A DNA stretch of 64,000 nt from assembly GCF_052180275.1 (NCBI RefSeq), contig NZ_CP197465.1, positions 3,286,001 through 3,350,000 of the forward strand. Direction: 5' to 3'. The position numbers were made by a program, and so were the translations under genes. Shown in pieces: positions 58,632 through 64,000 of the stretch (positions are counted from its first letter, which is position 1; every line of letters starts with the position of its first letter). Origin of the DNA: Kumtagia sp052180275. GTDB lineage: Bacteria; Pseudomonadota; Alphaproteobacteria; Rhizobiales; Rhizobiaceae. The notes under the pieces are model-generated. The model worked only from the letters and a program-made list of their open reading frames with translations. It did no database searches and had not been told where the DNA came from.

Positions 58632-58907
58632 TCATGCAATTCCCGCTTGCTGCAAGATGAAAAGGATCAGAAGCGCAAGCAGAACGCAGCCCATCAGTAT
58701 AGCTACGACCGCCCATCCGTAGAGGACATTTCTGAAGCTGCTGACCGCGAGATCCCGCACGGGAACCTTGAAGCGCCTTTCCTTGATAGATTCATAAACT
58801 GTGTCGACCAGCACGGTCGTATTGTTCGACACGCCGAACAGCTTTGAAAATCGGTAGACGGCAAGATAGATGATGGCGACGCCAAGGGCACAGAGCAGAA
58901 GAGCCAT
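58632..58907 (-). CDS. Small membrane protein with two hydrophobic helices
   Basis: 91 residues with one N-terminal hydrophobic segment (ALLLCALGVAIIYLAVYRF) and one at the C terminus (GWAVVAILMGCVLLALLILF). Between them is a polar stretch with VDTVYESIKERRFKVPVRDL. No family recognised. It lies between the HTH gene and the second REP-like palindrome. Confidence 0.6.
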   Translation of the reverse strand: MALLLCALGVAIIYLAVYRFSKLFGVSNNTTVLVDTVYESIKERRFKVPVRDLAVSSFRNVLYGWAVVAILMGCVLLALLILFILQQAGIA

Positions 58908-58969
58908 TCCCGCACCTGTTTGTCGAGAGACCTGGCCTTACGATAGATTGTGACGAAGGCTCACGCTAT

Positions 58970-59046
58970 GGGACCGTTTACTTTTATCCTCCCTGAAGGG
59001 GAACGGTGGAATGGTTTGCGCAAGGGGATAAAAGTAAACTGTCCCC
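58970..59046. repeat. REP-like palindromic element, copy 2
   Basis: GGGACCGTTTACTTTTATCC (58970-58989) pairs imperfectly with GGATAAAAGTAAACTGTCCC (59026-59046 with a final C). The right arm ends AAAAGTAAACTGTCCCC like the copy at 238-316; the left arm carries substitutions. It sits upstream of gabD. Confidence 0.7.
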
Positions 59047-59201
59047 GGCATTTTCCCTTGCCTGACACCCATTTCCGATCCCCTGCGCCAATTGATCCGC
59101 CGCCCATGGAACGCTAAGACGACGGCCATCATCCGCCGGCGCTAACGCGACGTCGCTTCAATCCACAGCCGTGCGTTCCCCGAACGCCCAGGGAGAAAAA
59201 G

Positions 59202-60659
59202 ATGCTCCAGAAGACCAGCCATTTCATGCGGCAGGCGAATTTCATCGGCGGCGAGTGGGTGCAGGCGGATTCCGGCGCGACCGTCGACGTCAACAATCCG
59301 GCGACCGGGCTCGTCATCGGCACCGTGCCGAAATCCGGCAAGGCCGAGACTCGGCGTGCGATCGAGGCGGCGGACGCCGCCTTCCAGTCGTGGAAGAAGA
59401 CCTCCGTGCTGGAGCGCCACAAGCTGCTGCGAAAACTGCATGACGCGATCATGGACAACCAGCAGCCGCTGGCCGAGCTGCTGACCATGGAGCAGGGCAA
59501 GTCGCTGGCCGAGGCCAAGGGAGAGATCGGGATTTCGGCCGCCTATGTGCTGTGGTTCGCCGAGGAAGGTCGCCGCGTCTATGGCGACGTGGTGCCGTCG
59601 CCATGGGGCGACCGCCGCATCCTCGTCACCAAGGAGCCGACCGGCGTCATCGCCGCGATCACCCCGTGGAATTTCCCGTCCTCCATGCTGTCGCGAAAGA
59701 TTGCGCCGGCGCTTGCTGCCGGCTGCACCGCGGTCATCAAGCCGGCGTCGCAGACGCCCTATTCTGGCCTCGCCTGGGGCGCGCTGTGCGAAGAGGCGGG
59801 TTTCCCCAAGGGTGTCGTCAACATCGTCACCGGCTCGGCTGGCGAGATCGGCGAGGAGATCTGCGCCAACCCGCTGGTGAAGAAAATAACCTTCACCGGC
59901 TCGACCGAGGTCGGCAAGATGCTGATGGCCAAGGCCGCGGCGACGGTGAAGAAGGTGTCGATGGAACTCGGCGGCAATGCGCCGTTCCTGGTGTTTGACG
60001 ATGCCGACATCTCGCGCGCCGTAGAGGGCGCGATGGTGGCGAAGTACCGCAATTCCGGCCAGACCTGCGTGTGCACCAACCGCTTCTTCGTACAGGCCGG
60101 CGTATACGACGCTTTCGTCGAGAAGTTTTCGGAAGCGTCCGCCAGGCTGAAGGTCGGCGCCGGTTTGGAAGAGGGCACGCAGCAGGGACCGCTGATCGAC
60201 GAGAAGGCGGTCGAGAAGGTCGAGGAATTCGTGGCGGACGCGAAAGCCAAGGGCGGCAAGGTCGTTACCGGCGGCAAGCGCCACGCGCTGGGCGGCTCGT
60301 TCTTCGAGCCCACCGTGATCGCCGACGCCACGCCCGAAATGATGTTCATGAAGGAAGAGATCTTTGGGCCGGTCGCTCCGGTGTTCAGGTTCGAGACCGA
60401 GGAAGAGGGCATAAAGCTCGCCAACGACACCGAATTCGGCCTCGCCTCCTATTTCTATACCGGCAGCCTCGGCCGCGCCTTCCGGGTCATGGAGGGACTG
60501 AAATACGGCATGGTCGGCGTCAACGAGGGCCTGATCACCACCGTCGAGGCGCCGTTCGGCGGCGTGAAGGAATCCGGCATCGGCCGCGAGGGCGGCCACC
60601 AGGGCATCGAGGATTATCTCGACACCAAATATGTCTGCATCGGCGGTTTGGGACTCTGA
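59202..60659 (+). CDS. gabD: NAD(P)-dependent succinate-semialdehyde dehydrogenase
   Basis: 485 residues of the aldehyde dehydrogenase superfamily, GabD subfamily. ITPWNFPSSMLSRKIAPALA binds the cofactor, MELGGNAPFLVFDDADISRA holds the catalytic Glu region, and NSGQTCVCTNRFFVQAGVYD carries the catalytic Cys with the second nearby Cys typical of GabD. EEIFGPVAPVFRFETEEE and FGGVKESGIGREGG close the fold. It oxidises succinate semialdehyde to succinate in 4-aminobutyrate breakdown. GGGAGAAAAAG directly precedes ATG 59202. A second aldehyde specificity cannot be excluded. Confidence 0.88.
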   Translation: MLQKTSHFMRQANFIGGEWVQADSGATVDVNNPATGLVIGTVPKSGKAETRRAIEAADAAFQSWKKTSVLERHKLLRKLHDAIMDNQQPLAELLTMEQGKSLAEAKGEIGISAAYVLWFAEEGRRVYGDVVPSPWGDRRILVTKEPTGVIAAITPWNFPSSMLSRKIAPALAAGCTAVIKPASQTPYSGLAWGALCEEAGFPKGVVNIVTGSAGEIGEEICANPLVKKITFTGSTEVGKMLMAKAAATVKKVSMELGGNAPFLVFDDADISRAVEGAMVAKYRNSGQTCVCTNRFFVQAGVYDAFVEKFSEASARLKVGAGLEEGTQQGPLIDEKAVEKVEEFVADAKAKGGKVVTGGKRHALGGSFFEPTVIADATPEMMFMKEEIFGPVAPVFRFETEEEGIKLANDTEFGLASYFYTGSLGRAFRVMEGLKYGMVGVNEGLITTVEAPFGGVKESGIGREGGHQGIEDYLDTKYVCIGGLGL

Positions 60660-60700
60660 TTTCCGACGAGGGCGAGGCTGGCAGGGGAGGCGGCGGCGCG

Positions 60701-61720
60701 ATGGATTTTGGCGAGGTTTTCGGCGCGACCGCGACGGGCGAACCCGTCCGCCGCGTGACGATCAAGGGCGGCGGGGTGACGGCCAACATCCTTTCCTGGG
60801 GCGCCATCCTGCAGGACCTGCGGCTGGAAGGGCATGACGCGCCGCTCACCCTCGGCTTCGACCGTTTCGACGACTATCTGAAATTTCCCAACTATTTTGG
60901 CGCGATAATCGGTCGGCATGCCAATCGCATCCGCGACGGCCGCTTCAGCCTCGACGGCAAGAACCACGCCATCGATCCCGAGCACCCTGAAAAGCACGGC
61001 CTGCATGGCGGGCCGGCCGGCTATGCGCGCTGCAACTGGATGATTGTCGAGGCCGGTGCCGATTACGTCACGCTGTCGCTCGCCGACCCCGACGGCACGA
61101 TGGGTTTTCCCGGAAACCTCGACGCCACCTGCACCTACCGGCTGGGCGGCGACGGCGTGCTGTCGCTGACGCTGACCGCGACCGCCGACCAGCCGACGCT
61201 CTGCAATCTCACCAGCCATGCCTATTTCAATCTCGACGACGGCGGCGAGACCGACACCGGCAACCACCAACTGGCGATTTTCGCCGATGCCTACCTGCCT
61301 GTAGACGAACAATTGATCCCGACCGGCGAGGTGCGGCCTGTTGCTGGCACCGAGTTCGATTTTCGCGAGATGCGAAAAATCCGGCCGATGCCCGATGCGG
61401 ACCTCATCCGCTACGACAACAATTTTTGTCTCTCTGCGGCGCGGCGTGACCTGAGCCTGGCCGCCCGGGCACAGGGCGGAAAGTCCGGCATCGAAATGGA
61501 AGTCTGGACGACGGAACCCGGCGTGCAACTCTACGCCGGCCATTATGTCGACCTCGACGCCATCGGCCTCGGCGGCCGACGCTATCGCCCGTTCTCCAGT
61601 TTCTGCCTGGAAGCGCAGACCTGGCCGGATTCACCCAACCGCCCGTATTTTCCGCAGGCAGTGCTTCGGCCCGGCGAACGCTACCGGCACGTCACAGAGT
61701 TCCGGTTCCGGCGGGGATGA
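60701..61720 (+). CDS. galM: Aldose 1-epimerase
   Basis: 339 residues of the GalM family. Catalytic and substrate motifs: HANRIRDGRFSLDGKNHAID with the first His-Asn-Arg region, HGLHGGPAGYARCNW, SHAYFNLDDGGE with the second catalytic His, and a late EMEVWTTEPGVQLYAGHYVD with the general-base region. It interconverts alpha and beta aldose anomers in the cytosol. ATG 60701 has AGGGGAGG upstream at a slightly long distance. It follows gabD by 41 bases on the same strand. A diverged partial copy of its 3' end seems to recur at 62160-62188. Confidence 0.85.
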   Translation: MDFGEVFGATATGEPVRRVTIKGGGVTANILSWGAILQDLRLEGHDAPLTLGFDRFDDYLKFPNYFGAIIGRHANRIRDGRFSLDGKNHAIDPEHPEKHGLHGGPAGYARCNWMIVEAGADYVTLSLADPDGTMGFPGNLDATCTYRLGGDGVLSLTLTATADQPTLCNLTSHAYFNLDDGGETDTGNHQLAIFADAYLPVDEQLIPTGEVRPVAGTEFDFREMRKIRPMPDADLIRYDNNFCLSAARRDLSLAARAQGGKSGIEMEVWTTEPGVQLYAGHYVDLDAIGLGGRRYRPFSSFCLEAQTWPDSPNRPYFPQAVLRPGERYRHVTEFRFRRG

Positions 61721-61735
61721 CCCGACGATCGTTTG

Positions 61736-61761
61736 CTGGTGTCACCGCGATCACCATTTTT
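61736..61761 (+). terminator. Possible weak terminator after galM
   Basis: TGGTG at 61737-61741 pairs with CACCA at 61752-61756, followed directly by TTTTTG. The stem is only 5 bp, so this is weak; it overlaps the stop of the leftward gene. Confidence 0.3.
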
Positions 61762-62047
61762 GCATGATTCGGTACTTAGCCGCGCCGTCAGCGAACTCCA
61801 CACGTTCCAGCGGTACCTTCGTGCCGGCCGGAAGCGGCATCAGCATCGAGTCGTAGACCATTATCGTCTCGGCGGCATCATTCAGCTTGACGATAAACCG
61901 CCCGGACAGCGCGGAGACGATTTCACCTGTCGGATAAGTTGTCCTCACCGCTGCGCCGTGATTGTGGCGCCGGTCCATGGCGTACACCAGCAATGAAACG
62001 CCACCCAGGAGCAGGGCTCCTGCCAAAAGCGTGTTCAACCATCGCAT
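61751..62047 (-). CDS. Small membrane-anchored hypothetical protein
   Basis: 98 residues with an N-terminal membrane segment (WLNTLLAGALLLGGVSLLVY) and a soluble C-terminal part of about 70 residues (YPTGEIVSALSGRFIVKLND; LMPLPAGTKVPLERVEFADG). No family recognised. ATG 62047 is chosen; a TTG 9 bases upstream is in frame but unlikely. The start lacks a clear ribosome site. It is flanked by short near-direct repeats (61691-61720 and 62160-62188). Confidence 0.5.
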   Translation of the reverse strand: MRWLNTLLAGALLLGGVSLLVYAMDRRHNHGAAVRTTYPTGEIVSALSGRFIVKLNDAAETIMVYDSMLMPLPAGTKVPLERVEFADGAAKYRIMQKW

Positions 62048-62426
62048 CGTAAGCAAGCCAAAAGATTACACCAAGCCAAAATGTAGGAAGCCTGGTCCTC
62101 GGATGCCATCCGTTCGTGTTTCGTGTGGGACCTGCCTTTGCCCGAGGGGTTATCGGCTCGTCACGGGTTCCAGTTCCGGCGGGGTTGAAAACACGACACA
62201 AGTGCAAACGGGCATTCCGTGAACGCCGGGACGCCAGATGGCATGCTCGGAGGCGCAAAAAGCCAGGTTTCGTGAAGCGATTCAGCATGGTTTTCCGGAG
62301 CAGGCCGCTTAAATTGTTGAAATCACGCGATCTTCCGGACTTCACGCGATTTCGCAAACGTCCGCGAAGGACGTGCGGGACTCTCTTGCCTGGACACAAT
62401 TCTCCATAAGAAACAAAAGCTTGTTT
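62048..62426. other. Gene-less stretch upstream of the kdgK 3' end
   Basis: I see no credible gene. It contains a 29-base near-copy of the end of galM at 62160-62188, and a strong AT-rich hairpin at its right end. Short open frames here look random. Confidence 0.5.
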
Positions 62427-62428
62427 CT
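62409..62428 (-). terminator. Hairpin at the 3' end of kdgK
   Basis: AGAAACAA and TTGTTTCT form an exact 8-bp AT-rich stem with loop AAGC. It overlaps the kdgK stop codon (62427-62429). Reading leftward it is followed by TTATGG, so it may act as a weak terminator or stabilise the mRNA end. Confidence 0.4.
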
Positions 62429-63350
62429 ATCCGTTGAATCCGGTCCTCAGCTTCTCGAACGGCGCCAGCGCGCCGCGCACCTGGATGACGGCCCCGGCGA
62501 CCCGATGCGCCCGCATCGCGGCTTCGGCGGGCGCATCTCCCGCCAGTCGTGCCGCCAGATATCCCCCGTTGAAACTGTCGCCGGCCCCGGTCGTATCGAC
62601 CGGTCTTGCCACCGCGGTCGCCGGCGACGCATGCTCCGAGTCGCCATGGGCGATCAGCGCCTCGGCCTCGCCATTCTTCACGACGATCTCGGAAACACCA
62701 AGCATTTTCAGTCGTTTGACGGTATCCAGCGGCGTCGCGTCGCCGAACAGTGCCTGCTCGTCAGGGAAGGTCGGCAGGGCGATGTCGGTCGTTGCGAGCG
62801 CCTTGCCGAACGCCTGCCTGGCAGCGTCGGCATCCGGCCACAGGCGGGGACGGTAGTTCGGATCGAAGGCGATGCGCGCTCCCTTCGCTCTTGCCACGGC
62901 GATCGCCTGGAAAAGCACCGCTCGCGCTTCGTCCGACAGAATTGCCAAAGTGATCCCGGAAAAGTACACAAGCGACCGATTTTCAAGGCTTTTCGCCAGT
63001 GCGACCTGATCGCCCGCCAGCTGTTTCGCCGCCGCTTCCGAGCGCCAGTAGGTGAAGGAGCGTTCGGCGCCGGCAAGCGTGATCGCATAAAGTCCCGGCC
63101 GCGCCCCGGGGATGACCGGGCTCGCCGCGATGCCGATCCCGTTGTCGCGAAAGAACTCTATCTGCTTGATTGAAAAGGGATCGTCGCCGAAGGCCGAGAC
63201 GTAGTCGGCGGCCCGGTCGGCATCGGTCAATGCCCGCAGCGCCCACAGCGTGTTGAACGTATCGCCGGCATATCCCATGCGCCATGCATCGCCCCCCTGG
63301 CCGGAAAGCTCCAGCATGCATTCGCCGACAGATGCTATTCCCCGAGCCAT
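62427..63350 (-). CDS. kdgK: 2-keto-3-deoxygluconate kinase (PfkB family)
   Basis: 307 residues of the PfkB carbohydrate kinase family. IASVGECMLELSGQGGDAWR opens the protein; RMGYAGDTFNTLWALRAL is the substrate-side motif of KdgK. RIAFDPNYRPRLWPDADAAR lies in the middle, and RPVDTTGAGDSFNGGYLAAR carries the catalytic Asp and the anion hole. It phosphorylates 2-keto-3-deoxygluconate to KDPG on the way to pyruvate and glyceraldehyde-3-phosphate. The upstream gene, divergent, is FixH-like and not related. Confidence 0.87.
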   Translation of the reverse strand: MARGIASVGECMLELSGQGGDAWRMGYAGDTFNTLWALRALTDADRAADYVSAFGDDPFSIKQIEFFRDNGIGIAASPVIPGARPGLYAITLAGAERSFTYWRSEAAAKQLAGDQVALAKSLENRSLVYFSGITLAILSDEARAVLFQAIAVARAKGARIAFDPNYRPRLWPDADAARQAFGKALATTDIALPTFPDEQALFGDATPLDTVKRLKMLGVSEIVVKNGEAEALIAHGDSEHASPATAVARPVDTTGAGDSFNGGYLAARLAGDAPAEAAMRAHRVAGAVIQVRGALAPFEKLRTGFNG

Positions 63351-63487
63351 GTCTCGCCTCCCAAGTTGCCGGAATTGCTAGACTTTTGCCATTGCTTGCG
63401 GCCTCCGGCAACCCGGCACACGCGGTGGCTTCCCGTTTTGCCCGCAAAGTCCTAGATTCGCCGCCGAAACGGCCTCGGAAGGGTCCC

Positions 63488-63931
63488 ATGCGCAAAATTC
63501 CCTGGGGGATGATCATCATCCCCGTCTTCGCCCTCATAGCGGTGTTCTGCTTCGCCCAGATCTATCTGTCCGCGCCGCGCCACGACGGCCCGGATGTCGC
63601 CCGCGCAAAACGAAGCGAAAACAAGCTGTTCGTCGCTTCTCTTGCTCCCGAAGGCGGCGAACCGAAGGTCGGCCCGCTGAGTTCGTGGGTGCTGACGCTG
63701 CGGCTGCCGAACGGACATCCTGTGCGCAACGCCTTGATTTCGCTCGATGGCGGCATGCCCGATCACAATCACGGACTGCCGACCAAACCCACCGTAACCG
63801 CCGATCTCGGCGAAGGCCATTATCGCGTGGACGGGTTGAAATTCACCATGCCCGGCGTCTGGATGCTGAAGTTCGAGATTTCGACGCCCGACTACGGATC
63901 GGACGAGGCGACATTCAACGTCGTTCTCTAG
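63488..63931 (+). CDS. FixH/YtkA-like exported or membrane-anchored protein
   Basis: 147 residues with an N-terminal membrane/signal segment (GMIIIPVFALIAVFCFAQIY). The C-terminal beta-sandwich has the YtkA/FixH-like elements SSWVLTLRLPNGHPVRNALI, then ISLDGGMPDHNHGLPTKPTV with His-rich loop, and GVWMLKFEISTPDYGSDEAT. ATG 63488 follows GGAAGGGTCCC. Similar proteins often stand beside cytochrome-c or copper-handling genes, and the clipped gene that follows could be such a partner. Confidence 0.7.
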   Translation: MRKIPWGMIIIPVFALIAVFCFAQIYLSAPRHDGPDVARAKRSENKLFVASLAPEGGEPKVGPLSSWVLTLRLPNGHPVRNALISLDGGMPDHNHGLPTKPTVTADLGEGHYRVDGLKFTMPGVWMLKFEISTPDYGSDEATFNVVL

Positions 63932-63944
63932 CGGCGTCGCAAAG

Positions 63945-64000
63945 ATGCTCAAGCGCCTGTTCCGACTGTCTTTTCTGGGAGCGGTGCTGGTTCTTGCCGG
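63945..64000 (+). CDS. N terminus of a secreted protein (cut by window end)
   Basis: ATG 63945 opens MLKRLFRLSFLGAVLVLAG, a classical signal peptide or membrane anchor, 13 bases after the FixH/YtkA-like stop. The rest is outside the window. In other genomes the FixH-like gene is often followed by a di-heme cytochrome-c peroxidase, but this cannot be seen here. Confidence 0.5.
   Translation, partial: MLKRLFRLSFLGAVLVLA

Overview
The window is high-G+C, gene-dense alphaproteobacterial chromosome. The best taxonomic marker is the acpXL/fabF2XL/fabF1XL/adh2XL/lpxXL cluster (41504-46380), which makes and attaches the very-long-chain acyl group of rhizobial lipid A. Together with palindromic intergenic repeats of mesorhizobial type it points to Hyphomicrobiales (Rhizobiales), Mesorhizobium or a relative. 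No phage, IS transposase, CRISPR array, rRNA or replication origin was seen. Recombination signatures are limited to small fold-back repeats and tandem 8-mers.

Layout. 1-4.9 kb: a clipped gene, a REP-like palindrome, a small hypothetical gene, betaine/homocysteine methyltransferase with a candidate SahR-type operator, an XRE regulator divergent from a fatty-acid desaturase, and a PhnD-like binding protein. 5-12.3 kb: a methylated-amine and methylated-sulfur block with a DddP-like M24 enzyme carrying the full DMSP-lyase ligand set, a dimethylglycine/sarcosine dehydrogenase, an MttB-family methyltransferase and a monomeric sarcosine oxidase. 12.3-18 kb: tandem 8-bp repeats, two tandem MFS carriers, a class III aminotransferase, an AhpD-like protein, a phasin-like protein and an HdeA-like protein. 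18.3-22.7 kb: valine catabolism (mmsB and an acyl-CoA dehydrogenase), then a DddL-type cupin directly followed by cobQ. 22.7-28 kb: small enzymes and regulators (cupin, VOC, AraC, GST, TSUP, TerB, NUDIX). 28-33.6 kb: a complete oligopeptide ABC importer whose double ATPase contains an in-frame repeat insertion. 33.8-36.2 kb: OsmC, an M20 peptidase and an L,D-transpeptidase. 36.4-41.2 kb: a SoeABC-type cytoplasmic sulfite dehydrogenase. 41.2-46.4 kb: the very-long-chain lipid A cluster. 46.6-49.2 kb: a Cys/Gly-tailed membrane protein, and a slipin (SPFH) gene preceded on its own strand by a promoter-like site and two tRNA-like elements that share three bases. 49.3-58.9 kb: a SixA-like phosphatase, a caspase-TPR protein, an AEC carrier, a lipoprotein, a class GN sortase with its VIT/vWA target, an HTH regulator and a small membrane protein. 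59-64 kb: a second REP-like palindrome, gabD, galM, kdgK, a FixH/YtkA-like protein and a clipped secreted protein.

How the genes may work together. BHMT, the MttB-like enzyme, dimethylglycine dehydrogenase and sarcosine oxidase form a stepwise demethylation route from betaine to glycine. Two unrelated DMSP-lyase-type proteins, an enzyme that could use sulfonium methyl donors and a sulfite dehydrogenase add a possible methylated-sulfur theme. CobQ contributes to the corrinoid that MttB-type enzymes use. These links are inferences from family membership and neighbourhood.

The most unusual locus is the tRNA-like pair upstream of the slipin gene. It resembles RNA-repair neighbourhoods, but no RtcB, RtcA or RtcR lies in the window, so it is presented as a lead and not an established system.
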